Assembly: GCA_964416315.1 (NCBI GenBank)
Contig: CAYQDR010000004.1
Span: forward strand, 36,414 to 100,413
Source: CAYQDR01 sp964416315
Lineage (GTDB): Bacteria; Methylomirabilota; Methylomirabilia; Rokubacteriales; DASRDR01
Direction of reading: 5' to 3'
Length of the DNA: 64,000 nt
The translations under genes were made by a program, and so were the position numbers. This document shows, piece after piece, positions 35,134-43,715 of the stretch. The notes beneath the pieces were generated by a model. The model worked only from the letters and a program-made list of their open reading frames with translations. It did not search any database and had not been told where the DNA came from. Every line of letters begins with the position of its first letter. Position 1 is the first letter of the stretch.

Positions 35134-35857
35134 CGGCGAGCTGATCCTCCACCGCGGCAGGGCGGCTCGGCGGGCGGCCGACCGTGATCCGCCCGTCGAT
35201 CATGTGGTAGACGCGGTCGAAGCCCTCGATCATCCGGTCATCGTGGGTGACCACGATCACGGCTGCCTGCCGCTCCCGCCCGAGGCGTCGGAGCAGATCC
35301 ATCACCGCCTTGCCGCGCTCCGTGTCGAGGGACGCCGTCGGCTCGTCCGCGAGGATCACGGTCGGCTCGTTGACCACGGCCCGCGCGACGGCCAGGCGCT
35401 GCTGTTCCCCGCCGGAGAGCGTTGCCGGGTACACGTCCGCCCGGTGACCGAGATCCAGCCGATGCAGGAGCGCCCGAGTCCGCCGCCGCGCCTCGCGCCC
35501 CGGGACGCCATTCAGGGTGAGAATCAGCGCCACGTTCTCCACAACGGTGAGGAACGGGATCAGGTTGTAGGCCTGGAAGACGATCCCGATCTTCTCCCGC
35601 CGCAGGCGCCGATCGTCAGCCCGGACTTGCTTGCCGTCGTACACGAGCTCCCCGGCGATGGTGATCCGTCCCCGGGTCGGTGGATCGATGAGCGAGATGG
35701 CCCGGAGGAGGGTGGTCTTCCCGGATCCGCTCGGCCCCATGAGGGCGACCAGCTCCCCGCCCCCCACGGCGATGCTGGCGTCCTGGAGTGCCACGACTTC
35801 CGTCTCCCCGCGCCCGAACACCTTGGTGAGGTGCTCCGCGACAATCGCCGGCATCAT
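35123..35857 (-). CDS. MacB/LolD-type ABC transporter ATPase
   Basis: A 244-residue ATPase. Walker A is GPSGSGKTT, the Q-loop FQAYNLIPFLTVVENV, the signature LSGGEQQRLAVARA, Walker B VILADEP and the H-loop VTHD. This subfamily powers FtsX-type exporters of lipoproteins, glycolipids, peptides or drugs. Its ATG overlaps the permease stop (ATGATG), making the third gene of an adaptor-permease-ATPase operon. Confidence 0.93.
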   Translation of the reverse strand: MMPAIVAEHLTKVFGRGETEVVALQDASIAVGGGELVALMGPSGSGKTTLLRAISLIDPPTRGRITIAGELVYDGKQVRADDRRLRREKIGIVFQAYNLIPFLTVVENVALILTLNGVPGREARRRTRALLHRLDLGHRADVYPATLSGGEQQRLAVARAVVNEPTVILADEPTASLDTERGKAVMDLLRRLGRERQAAVIVVTHDDRMIEGFDRVYHMIDGRITVGRPPSRPAAVEDQLAVKL

Positions 35858-37050
35858 GCCCCGCCCCCCAGGGCCGTGGTCGGGTCCACGCGGATCGCCT
35901 TCCAGATGCCCAGCGCGCTGGCGACGAGGCAGATCACTCCGACGATCCCGAGGAGGATGAGCTGGTCGGATGCGACGATGAGGAGCCGTCGTGGAAAGTA
36001 TTGATAGGTCCGGCTGATGAGGAGCGCGCCCAGCCCGTAGCCGAGCAGGCCGAGCACGACGGCTTCCTGCACCACGAGCCCGGCAATCTTCCGATCGGGC
36101 GCGCCGAGGATCTTGAGCGTCGCGATGTCGCGCGTCTTCTCCAGCGTCATCGTGTAGATGATGAGGGCGATGATGACGACCGACACGATCAGGAGGATGG
36201 TCCGCATCAAGAGGGTCTGCTGGCGCCCCCGCTCGATGACCACCCTCGCCAGCACGGCCTCCTGCTCGTCGGCCGTCATCGCCCGGTAGTGGTTCCACCG
36301 CTCGATCCGCCGCGCCGCCTCGCCGGGGTCCGCCCCGGGTTGCAGGCGAACCAGCACGGCGTTGGCCAAGTGGGTGTTCTGGACGATCGGCCCGAGCGCG
36401 GCGGGAGACACGGAGGCCAGGGCCGGCTCCACCTTCAGGGTGGCGTCCAGGCGCGCCCGATCGTTGCGCACCGCTTCATTGGCCTTCAGGAACTGGATCT
36501 CCTGCGCGTCCTGGAGCGAGACATAGGCGACGGGGTCGCCGGCGTTCGACACGATCCCCTCGGTCAGCCCGACGATGGTGAAGAGCAGGCGACCGATGCG
36601 GATCTCGGCCCCGACGGGCAGGCCGGCCTCGCGGCCGATCACCATCTCGTACCGGCTCCGCAGGATCGGTCGGCCGGCTACCACGGCGGACGGCCCTCCC
36701 AGGCCGTCCAGCCGGTATCCGATCAGCTGGACTCGAAACGGCTTGGGCCCCACGCGGAACTGGAGCACCTGGAAGGCCACCGGGCTGGCTTCTCGGACTC
36801 CAGGCACGCCCCGGATCATCCGATACACATCGTCGGGGATCCGCGAGGTCTCGGCGAAGGGGCCGTTGGTGTCCTTCTGCACGACCCACAGGTCGGCGCC
36901 GGAGCTCCGGAGGATGCTGAGAGCCTCCACGACCAGCCCCTGATAGACCCCGCCCATCGCCATGACCGAGGCGAGGAGGAGCCCCAGGCCGAGGGCCGTC
37001 AGCAGGAAGCGGCCGAGGCGGTAGCGGACGTCCCGCAGGGCGAGGTTCAT
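35854..37050 (-). CDS. FtsX/MacB-type ABC permease (DevC-like)
   Basis: 398 residues from ATG 37050. One N-terminal membrane helix (about 15-40) is followed by a large extracytoplasmic domain of about 240 residues and three C-terminal helices, ending TTALGGGA. This topology is the DevC/MacB permease type, which transmits ATPase motion to periplasmic substrates without moving them across the inner membrane. It overlaps the adaptor stop by ATGA and the ATPase start by ATGA. Confidence 0.9.
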   Translation of the reverse strand: MNLALRDVRYRLGRFLLTALGLGLLLASVMAMGGVYQGLVVEALSILRSSGADLWVVQKDTNGPFAETSRIPDDVYRMIRGVPGVREASPVAFQVLQFRVGPKPFRVQLIGYRLDGLGGPSAVVAGRPILRSRYEMVIGREAGLPVGAEIRIGRLLFTIVGLTEGIVSNAGDPVAYVSLQDAQEIQFLKANEAVRNDRARLDATLKVEPALASVSPAALGPIVQNTHLANAVLVRLQPGADPGEAARRIERWNHYRAMTADEQEAVLARVVIERGRQQTLLMRTILLIVSVVIIALIIYTMTLEKTRDIATLKILGAPDRKIAGLVVQEAVVLGLLGYGLGALLISRTYQYFPRRLLIVASDQLILLGIVGVICLVASALGIWKAIRVDPTTALGGGA

Positions 37051-38477
37051 CGCGGCGTCCGCGCCGCGTCCGTCGCCATGTCCGCTCGGACGACCCGCAC
37101 CCGGCGCCCGTCGTTCGCGGCATCGGCGAGGCGGCCAGGCGTGAGCACGACCAGCGTCCCCGGGCGGAGGCCCTCCAGCACCTGCACCCATCCCGCCGGG
37201 TCGGCGGCGCCGAGGCGCGCCGCCTGGAAGTGGAGGCGGCCGTCCGTGACCACGAGGGCGCCCGGTCCGTCCGGTCGACGCACGACCGCCGCCAGCGGGA
37301 GGGCGACCGCGCCCCGCTGGGCGGGGGGCCGGATGTCGGCCTCCGCTTGCTCGCCCAGGGTCAACCGGAGCGGGCGCGTCTCCAGGGCGATGTCCACCGC
37401 CAACTGCTCGGTGACGCGATCGCTCTCCCGCTGGATCCGCGCCACGCGGCCGGGAACCCGTCGGCCCGGCTGTGAGCGGAGCGTGATTTCGGCAGGGTCC
37501 CCGACGGCCAGGCCGCCCGTGTCTCGTTCATCCACATACACCGTGACCCACGCCGTCTCGGGGTCGGCGATCTTGAAGATCGGCGTTCCGGGGTTCACCG
37601 TGCTGCCGGGTTCGAGCTCCCGGCTGACCACGTATCCGGTGAAGGGGCTGACCACGGCCGTATCGGCCACCTGCGCCTGGGCCACCGCCACCGCTGCCTG
37701 AGCTTCCCGCACCTGCGCGCGCGCTGCCGCCACCTGCTCGGGACGGGGGCCGGCCAGCACGAGGTCGAGCCGCTGCTGGAACGCGGTCAGTTGGTGGCGC
37801 GCGGCGGTGATCTGGTCGGTCCGGGCGCCGTCGAGCGCCAACCGCAGCGTCTGCCGCGCCCCGCGCTCCTGCGCGGCCGCGACCTCGTACGCCTGCCGCG
37901 CCCGGTCCAGGTCCTGCGCGGCGATCAGCTCGCGGGCCCAGAGGCCCTGCATGCGCTGCAGGTCGCGCTCCGCCAGGATCCGCGTGGCGGTGGCGCTCTT
38001 GAGTCGCTCCTGGAGCTCTTCGATTTCAGGGGGCCGAGAGCCCGCCCGGAGGTCATCGAGCTGGGCCTGGGCGTGCGCGACATTGGCGCGTGCCTCCGCG
38101 ACCTCCTCCGAGCGGGCGCCGGCGAGGAGGTCGCGCAGCTGAGCCTCCGCGGCCCGCAGGGCGGCGTCCCGTCGGCGCACCTCGGCGCGGATCTCTGCAT
38201 CGTCCAGACGCGCCAGGATCTGCCCGGGTTCGACCGCGTGGCCCTGGTCGACCAGGACGGTGACGAGCCGCCCGGTGATCTTGGCGCCGACTTGCACCAC
38301 CACCTTGGCCTCAACCGTCCCGACGCCCTGGACGGCGGGCGCGACGTCCCGGACGCTCACCTCGGCGACCTGGACCGACGGCGGGCGGAGCAGGAACCAC
38401 CCCCCGACGGCCACCGCGAGGAGAACAGCCCCGCCGAGGGCTCCCCGGACGCCACGCTTGAGCCAGCGTCGATCCAT
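37047..38477 (-). CDS. HlyD-family periplasmic adaptor (membrane fusion protein)
   Basis: 476 residues from ATG 38477. One membrane anchor (about 14-32) precedes a lipoyl half-motif (GRLVTVLVDQGHAVEPGQILARLD). A long coiled-coil hairpin (about 95-275) and the second lipoyl half (VVSPFTGYVVSRELEPGS) follow, then beta-barrel and membrane-proximal domains. It would bridge the inner-membrane ABC pump to an outer-membrane channel, which is not encoded here. First gene of the adaptor-permease-ATPase operon. Confidence 0.92.
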   Translation of the reverse strand: MDRRWLKRGVRGALGGAVLLAVAVGGWFLLRPPSVQVAEVSVRDVAPAVQGVGTVEAKVVVQVGAKITGRLVTVLVDQGHAVEPGQILARLDDAEIRAEVRRRDAALRAAEAQLRDLLAGARSEEVAEARANVAHAQAQLDDLRAGSRPPEIEELQERLKSATATRILAERDLQRMQGLWARELIAAQDLDRARQAYEVAAAQERGARQTLRLALDGARTDQITAARHQLTAFQQRLDLVLAGPRPEQVAAARAQVREAQAAVAVAQAQVADTAVVSPFTGYVVSRELEPGSTVNPGTPIFKIADPETAWVTVYVDERDTGGLAVGDPAEITLRSQPGRRVPGRVARIQRESDRVTEQLAVDIALETRPLRLTLGEQAEADIRPPAQRGAVALPLAAVVRRPDGPGALVVTDGRLHFQAARLGAADPAGWVQVLEGLRPGTLVVLTPGRLADAANDGRRVRVVRADMATDAARTPR

Positions 38478-38587
38478 GCCCCAGCTACCCGCCTCGGAAA
38501 CCACAGCAACCCGCTTGCCAGAGCGCCGCCGACGCGAGAATGATGAGGTTCGACGGTGGGTTGCGTCACCCGCCCAGCACGCTGTCC

Positions 38588-38622
38588 CGTGTCCGGGTGG
38601 GGCGTGGCTGCCCCACTCGGGA
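38588..38622. promoter_or_regulatory. Imperfect long hairpin in a divergent intergenic region
   Basis: GTCCGGGTGGGGC and GCCCCACTCGGGAC can pair at about 11 of 13 positions around gtggct. It lies in the 343-base gap between the divergent adaptor operon and the Met/His-rich protein gene. No other element is clear there. It may be an operator or RNA structure. Confidence 0.35.
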
Positions 38623-38820
38623 CGAGGCGCCTCCTTCGCGCCCTCGCGACGGCGCGCCGCCGCCCACGGTTTCGAGGATGGCTCGCTGTCGGCTTGCGGC
38701 GACGCGGGCCGGCTGGCCACGCCGGGCCACGGCGGGAACGCCCGTGCGGGAAGAACAGATAGCGCTGACCGGGCGCGTGCCCGATACTGACTTCTGACCC
38801 TGACGCGACAGGAGGGCGCG

Positions 38821-39495
38821 ATGAAGCGAGGAGTGGTGATCGGAATCACGGCCGTCGGCCTCGGCGTGGCGCTCGTGGCCGGCGTCGTCCTGGCCCAGCA
38901 GCCGGCCTCACCAGGCGGCGGCACGGCGCCGCGCCAGATGGGGCCCGGCATGATGCCCCATGGCGTGATGCCGCACGGCCAGATGCCCCACGGCCCCATG
39001 ATGCCGAGCGGGGCACCGGCAGCCGCCGGCGTGCCCACCTTGCCGGGCCAGGACGCCTTCGGCGCCATTGCGGAGATCGTGCGGCTCCTCGATGCGGACC
39101 CGCAGACCGACTGGAGCAAGGTCGACCTCGAGCGGCTGCGTCAGCACCTCATTGACATGAACGAGGTCGTGCTCCGCGCTGAGGTGAAGGCGAGCGCCGT
39201 GCCGGGCGGTCTCGCGACGGACGTGAACGGGATCGGTCGGACGGAGCAGGCGATCCGGGCGATGGTGGTGCCGCACGCCGGGGAGCTCGATCAGACGCCG
39301 GGGCTCGCGGCGAAGACGGAGATCATCCCGGGTGGCGTGCGCCTCACGGTGACGGCGCGGGACCCCGGGGACGACAAGACGGTGGCGCGGGTCCGTGGCC
39401 TGGGCCTCATCGGTCTCCTGACGCTCGGCGCCCACCACCAGCCGCACCACCTCGCGATGGTGCGCGGCGAGGCGATGAGCGGCCACGGCCACTGA
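38821..39495 (+). CDS. Exported Met/His-rich protein, possible metal binder
   Basis: 224 residues with a signal peptide (1-25, cleaved after VLA). A Met/His/Pro/Gly-rich segment (40-62) has repeated MPHG units, and the end is HHQPHHLAM...SGHGH, both typical copper- or nickel-binding patterns. The middle domain (70-210) is of unknown fold. It has a good AGGAGGG ribosome site. It is divergent from the ABC export operon, which hints at a metal-stress theme, but there is no direct proof. Confidence 0.65.
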   Translation: MKRGVVIGITAVGLGVALVAGVVLAQQPASPGGGTAPRQMGPGMMPHGVMPHGQMPHGPMMPSGAPAAAGVPTLPGQDAFGAIAEIVRLLDADPQTDWSKVDLERLRQHLIDMNEVVLRAEVKASAVPGGLATDVNGIGRTEQAIRAMVVPHAGELDQTPGLAAKTEIIPGGVRLTVTARDPGDDKTVARVRGLGLIGLLTLGAHHQPHHLAMVRGEAMSGHGH

Positions 39496-39532
39496 CCGTG
39501 CCGCGTCTGGGGCCCACGCCGGACGCGGGGCC

Positions 39533-39759
39533 AGAAGCGCGTGGTCGCCATCGGAAACGTGGACGCCACGCTCTTCGAGCGCGCCACACAGGCCGAGATC
39601 GAGGCCGAGGTGCGCCGCTGCGTGGACGCGGCCGCGCGCCACTCCGCCTGGATCCTCTCCACCTCCTGCGAGATCCCGCCGCGCTCCAAGCCCGAGATCG
39701 TCCAGTGGTTCATGGACGCGGCGCGGGAGTACGGCCGCTACGAGCGGTTCATGACGTAG
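39533..39759 (+). pseudogene. UroD 3'-end duplicate (copy 3)
   Basis: 39533-39753 is nearly identical to 31594-31815, the last ~220 bases of the DUF169-UroD gene, and still gives an open frame starting MVAIGNVDATLFERATQ. It has no start signals and lacks the rest of the barrel. It abuts and overlaps the end of the convergent 39749 gene, forming the junction later copied to 32966-33300. Confidence 0.85.
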
Positions 39760-40138
39760 GCGGCGACTCGCCCTCGCCCGCCTCGGCGGGCGGGGGCGGG
39801 GCCTGCGCGGCTGCGGGCGCCTCGGGCTGGGCGCCCTCCGCAGGCGGTGGAGCCGCGGCGGGCGGCTGGGGCTCCGCCGGTTCCGGGCGGGGCCGCGCCG
39901 CGCGAGGGGCGGCGGCCTTCCGCTTGGGGGGCGCCTCGCTCGCCGCCGGGCCGCGTGCGCCCGCCGGGCCGCCCCGCTGCATCTCGGCGATGACCCAGGG
40001 CGCGACCCGCGTCAGCTTCTGGACCACGGCGGCGCGCTCGGCGTCGCTCTCGGCCGCCTCGTAGCGCCGCCGCAGCTTCGCGAGCTTCTGCCGCCGCACG
40101 CGGCGTCGATGCAGCTCCGTCTTCCGTTGCACTGGCAT
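39749..40138 (-). CDS. Small basic protein with Pro/Ala-rich tail
   Basis: 129 residues. The first 55 are strongly basic and helical (MPVQRKTELHRRRVRRQKL start), resembling small Arg/Lys-rich proteins annotated DUF6800 in some genomes. The remaining 70 are Pro/Ala/Glu-rich and disordered. The tail lies in the region shared with 33166-33300. Function unknown, perhaps nucleic-acid binding. Confidence 0.6.
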   Translation of the reverse strand: MPVQRKTELHRRRVRRQKLAKLRRRYEAAESDAERAAVVQKLTRVAPWVIAEMQRGGPAGARGPAASEAPPKRKAAAPRAARPRPEPAEPQPPAAAPPPAEGAQPEAPAAAQAPPPPAEAGEGESPPTS

Positions 40139-40248
40139 GCCCGGTCCTCCTCGCGGCGCGCTGGTGTCGCCGGATCCAGACCCCTTCTAGCACGGCGCCG
40201 AAACCCGGGTCAAACCCGGGAGGGGGGTGTCCCCCGGGGGGGTTGCCC

Positions 40249-40278
40249 TTGACGCGCGGTCCCCGGCCCGCCTAGACT
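40249..40278 (+). promoter_or_regulatory. Sigma70-type promoter of the TPR gene
   Basis: TTGACG (40249-40254) and TAGACT (40273-40278) are separated by 18 bases, 46 bases before the ATG at 40324, which has GGAGGG just upstream. Confidence 0.6.
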
Positions 40279-40323
40279 GCCGGCAGATCGCACCACCGTC
40301 ATCCCGTGGCACGGAGGGTTCCC

Positions 40324-41904
40324 ATGAAGCGAATCGGCGTCCTCGTCGCTGCCCTGAGCGTCCTCGTCTCGGCGTCCGTGACGGCGCCGCAGGAGAAGCT
40401 CGGCAAGGTCCACTTCGCGACCTCGTGCAGCCCGGCCGTCCAGCCGGAGTTCAACCGCGCGGTCGCGCTGCTCCATTCCTTCTGGCACGACGCGGCCATC
40501 AAGGCGTTCACCGCCGTGGCGCAGGCCGACCCGGGGTGCGCGATGGCGCACTGGGGGATCGCCATGGCCGTGCTGGGCAACCCGTTCGCCTGGCCGCCGG
40601 CTCCCAAGGCACTCCAGGACGGCGGGACCCTGGTAGAACGGGCGAAAGCCGCGGGCGCCCGGACCCAGCGGGAGCGCGACTACGTCGCCGCCCTCGAGGT
40701 CTTCTACAAGGACGCGGACAAGACCGACCACCGGACGCGCGCCGTCGGCTACGAGAAGGCGATGGAGCAGCTCGCGGCGCGCTATCCGGACGACCGCGAG
40801 GCGGCCGTCTTCTACGCCCTGGCCCTGAACGCGACGGCGCTCCCGACCGACAAGGCCTACGCCCAGCAGCTCAAGGCCGCGGCCATCCTCGAACGAGTCT
40901 TCGCGGAGCAGCCGGAGCACCCCGGCGTCGCGCACTACCTGATCCACAGCTACGACTACCCGCCGATCGCCCAGAAGGGCCTCGACGCCGCGCGGCGCTA
41001 TGCCGCCATCGCGCCCTCGGCGCCCCACGCCCAGCACATGCCCTCCCACATCTTCACCCGGCGCGGCCACTGGCAGCAGTCCATCGACTCGAACCGCACC
41101 TCGGCGGCCGCCGCGAAGGACCACTTCAACCAGCTCCACGCGACGGACTACCTCGCCTATGCCCACCTCCAGCTGGGGCAGGACCGCGAGGCCCGGCGCG
41201 TTCTCGAGGACACGCGGGCGATCCAGCGCGTCAACGTGGAACACTTCGTCGTCGCGTACGCGCTGGCGGCGATCCCCTCCCGGTACGCCCTCGAGCGCGG
41301 TCAGTGGGCGGAGGCGGCGGCGCTGACGTTCCAGCCGGTGGAGTTCCCCTGGACCCGGTTCCCCCAGTCCGAGGCCGTCCTCGTCTTCGCGCGAGGGCTC
41401 GGCGCCGCGCGGAGCGGCAACGCGGCGGCCGCCCGGAAGGACGCCGACCGGCTCGAGACGCTCCGCGACGCCCTGACGACCGCCAAGCTCGGCTACTGGG
41501 TCGAGCAGGTGGAGATCCAGCGCCAGGTGGTGCTCGCCTGGGCCGCCCGAGCGGAGGGCAAGAACGACGAGGCGCTGCGCCTGCTGCGGGCGGCCGCCGA
41601 CCGCGAGGACGCGACGGAGAAGCACCCCGTGACGCCTGGGCCGATCGCGCCGGCCCGGGAGCTCCTGGGCGAGCTACTCCTCGAGCTGGCTCGGCCGGCC
41701 GAGGCGCTCCGCGAGCTCGAAGCGTCGCAGGCCAAGGAGCCCAACCGCTTCCGGGGCTACTACGGGGCCGCGCGTGCCGCCGAGCTGGCCGGCCAGCACG
41801 CCAAGGCGAAGGCCTACTACGAGCAACTGGTGGCCCTTGCGAAGACGGCCGACACCGAGCGGCCGGAGATCGGTCAGGCCAGAGCGTTCCTCGCGAAGAA
41901 CTGA
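40324..41904 (+). CDS. Exported tetratricopeptide-repeat protein
   Basis: 526 residues from ATG 40324. A signal peptide (1-20) is followed by a helical-repeat protein: FNRAVALLHSFWHDAAIKAF starts the first TPR-like pair, and further pairs continue to the end. A conserved HMPSHIFTRRGHW block lies near residue 240. Similar TPR proteins without an assigned role are common in soil bacteria. The GC-rich hairpin after it acts as terminator. Confidence 0.82.
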   Translation: MKRIGVLVAALSVLVSASVTAPQEKLGKVHFATSCSPAVQPEFNRAVALLHSFWHDAAIKAFTAVAQADPGCAMAHWGIAMAVLGNPFAWPPAPKALQDGGTLVERAKAAGARTQRERDYVAALEVFYKDADKTDHRTRAVGYEKAMEQLAARYPDDREAAVFYALALNATALPTDKAYAQQLKAAAILERVFAEQPEHPGVAHYLIHSYDYPPIAQKGLDAARRYAAIAPSAPHAQHMPSHIFTRRGHWQQSIDSNRTSAAAAKDHFNQLHATDYLAYAHLQLGQDREARRVLEDTRAIQRVNVEHFVVAYALAAIPSRYALERGQWAEAAALTFQPVEFPWTRFPQSEAVLVFARGLGAARSGNAAAARKDADRLETLRDALTTAKLGYWVEQVEIQRQVVLAWAARAEGKNDEALRLLRAAADREDATEKHPVTPGPIAPARELLGELLLELARPAEALRELEASQAKEPNRFRGYYGAARAAELAGQHAKAKAYYEQLVALAKTADTERPEIGQARAFLAKN

Positions 41905-41928
41905 CGCCGGGCCCGCCGGGAAAAGCGA

Positions 41929-41959
41929 AACGGCGCAGGGTATCTCCCCCTGCGCCGTT
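41929..41959. terminator. Bidirectional terminator between TPR and RRM genes
   Basis: AACGGCGCAGGG and CCCTGCGCCGTT form a perfect 12-bp stem around a 7-base loop. The genes are convergent, so it can stop both, though U-tracts are short. Confidence 0.75.
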
Positions 41960-41987
41960 CGTGTCTTGCCTCTGGTCGGCTGTCAGC

Positions 41988-42329
41988 CTACCAGCGGACC
42001 GGACGACGCGAGCCGCCGCCGAAGCCGCCCCCGAAGCCGCCGCCCGACCGGGATCCCGCACCGCGGGAGCCGCCGGACCGAGCCGCCGGGTTCGCGACGG
42101 CCACCGTGAGCCGCCGCCCCTCGAAGGACTGATCGTTCAGCTTCTGGATCGCCGCCTGCGCCTCCGCCTCCGTGGCCATCTCCACGAAGCCGAAGCCCCG
42201 CGACTGGCCGGAGACCCGGTCGGTGATCACCGTGGCGGACTCGACGGCACCGCACTGGGCGAAGCACTCCCGGAGACTCTCGGAGGTGGTGGAGTAGGAC
42301 AGACCGCCGACGTACAACTTGGACGCCAT
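41988..42329 (-). CDS. RRM RNA-binding protein with Gly/Arg/Ser tail
   Basis: 113 residues. One RRM with RNP2 KLYVGGLSY (4-12) and RNP1 SRGFGFVEM (about 45-53), then a tail rich in GGGFGG and Ser/Arg. It resembles the cold-inducible Rbp family of cyanobacteria and other bacteria, which act as RNA chaperones. GGAGG lies 7 bases before ATG 42329. An AT-rich TATATAC stretch near 42475 is a possible upstream promoter. Confidence 0.93.
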   Translation of the reverse strand: MASKLYVGGLSYSTTSESLRECFAQCGAVESATVITDRVSGQSRGFGFVEMATEAEAQAAIQKLNDQSFEGRRLTVAVANPAARSGGSRGAGSRSGGGFGGGFGGGSRRPVRW

Positions 42330-42685
42330 GGGCGCCTCCTCGGCCCCGATTCCTTCGGGGCCTGAACACTCTTCCGCTTCACGTTTTCGCCCCGGACACG
42401 CGGAAGAGGCCTATCAGAGGCGGGCCAGAACGAGGCGCCACGACGGCGCGACTACCGGCTGGATGCAACGAAGTATATACGAGTCCGGGGCCCTCCGCAA
42501 CCCCGGTCCCGGGACTACCGCCCCAGGCCCTTGAAGAAGCGCTCGACGGCGCCGATCCCCTCGCCGACGGCGCGCCGGCCCTGACCGATCGGGGAGGAGC
42601 CGCCCACCCGCTGGGCGAGGGGGATCCGGGTTATAGCGCAGGGCGACCGGTCGGGCAAACGCCGGGCCGGTCCCATCCGGGAGTC
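42330..42685. other. Intergenic region upstream of the RRM gene
   Basis: 356 bases. It holds a likely leader and promoter of the RRM gene (AT-rich patch 42470-42480). There is also a minus-strand frame ending GEGIGAVERFFKGLGR then stop at about 42517, which looks like the tail of a lost small gene. No start for that frame is evident. Confidence 0.35.
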
Positions 42686-43615
42686 CTACGCCGCGCTCCG
42701 GGCGCCCCCCGAGAGCCCGCGGAGCTTCGGGTCGAGGAGGTCGCGGAGCCCGTCCCCGAAGAGGTTCAGGCCGAGGATCGTCGCCATGATCGCCACGCCG
42801 GGGAAGAGGGTGAGCCAGGGCGCCTGCTGGATGTAGAGGCGCCCCTCGGCCAGGATGTTCCCCCACGACGGGACGTAGGGCGGCGCGCCGACCCCGAGGA
42901 ACGACAGCGCCGCTTCGCCGAGGACCGCGAGGGCGAAGATGAACGTCGCCTGGACGATGACCGGCGAGAGGCAGTTGGGGAGGACGTGGCGGAGGATGAT
43001 CGCGACCTCGGACGCCCCGATCGCGTGCGCCGCCTCGACGTAGGGCAGCTCGCGGACGACGAGGACCGAGCCGCGCACGATGCGGGCGATCCGCGGCGTG
43101 TAGACGACGCCGAGCGCGACGATGACGTTCCGGAGGCTCGGGCCGAGCGAGGCCATCAGCGCGATCGCGAGGATGATCGCGGGGAAGGCCATCAGACCAT
43201 CCATCACGCGCATCAGCACGTTGTCGAGGTGGCGGTAGTAGCCCGCGGCGAGCCCGACGAGGAGCCCGGCCGCCACGGAGACCAGGACGACGAGGCCACC
43301 CACCTGGACCGAGACCCGCGCGCCGTAGAGGACGCGGCTCAGCACGTCCCGCCCGACGTCGTCCGTCCCGAGCCAGTGCCCGGGGCCCGGGCCGCGCAGG
43401 CGGCTCTTGACGTCGAGCACGAGCGGGTCCCACGGCGCGAGCGCGGGCGCCAGCGCGGCGACGACGAGGACGACGGCAAACAGCACCGCGCCGACCAGCG
43501 CGACCCGGCGGCGGGCCAGGAGGGCGATCGCGCCGGTCACCCGCGAGAGGCCGAGGCTCACCGGCCGCGCCGGCGCGCTCACCGTGACGCTCGAGGGGAC
43601 GCCGGGCGGAGTCAT
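42686..43615 (-). CDS. dppC: ABC transporter permease, DppC type
   Basis: A 309-residue protein with six membrane helices and an N-terminal cytoplasmic tail. The HWLGTDDVGRDVLSRVLYG block and the EAA-like loop VEAAHAIGASEVAIILRHVLPN are diagnostic of the DppC/OppC branch. The end NLFGDGLRDLLDPKLRG is the conserved tail seen as stubs at 17184, 50753 and 51497. It works with DppB at 43716-44660. No ATPase genes are adjacent. Confidence 0.93.
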   Translation of the reverse strand: MTPPGVPSSVTVSAPARPVSLGLSRVTGAIALLARRRVALVGAVLFAVVLVVAALAPALAPWDPLVLDVKSRLRGPGPGHWLGTDDVGRDVLSRVLYGARVSVQVGGLVVLVSVAAGLLVGLAAGYYRHLDNVLMRVMDGLMAFPAIILAIALMASLGPSLRNVIVALGVVYTPRIARIVRGSVLVVRELPYVEAAHAIGASEVAIILRHVLPNCLSPVIVQATFIFALAVLGEAALSFLGVGAPPYVPSWGNILAEGRLYIQQAPWLTLFPGVAIMATILGLNLFGDGLRDLLDPKLRGLSGGARSAA

Positions 43616-43624
43616 TCGGGACCC

Positions 43625-43670
43625 CCCGCACCCCCGCCCCCTCCCACCCTTCGGGGGGAGGGGAGCGGCG
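43625..43670. repeat. CCCTCTCC-like palindromic repeat (2)
   Basis: gccccctccc-acccttc-ggggggagggg forms a GC-rich hairpin in the 100-base gap between the dppB stop and the dppC start on the minus strand. It is similar to those at 17331 and 54483. Confidence 0.6.
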
Positions 43671-43715
43671 GCCCGCCAGGGGCGCGCCGCACAGCAGACA
43701 GGGATCCAGGCCGTC

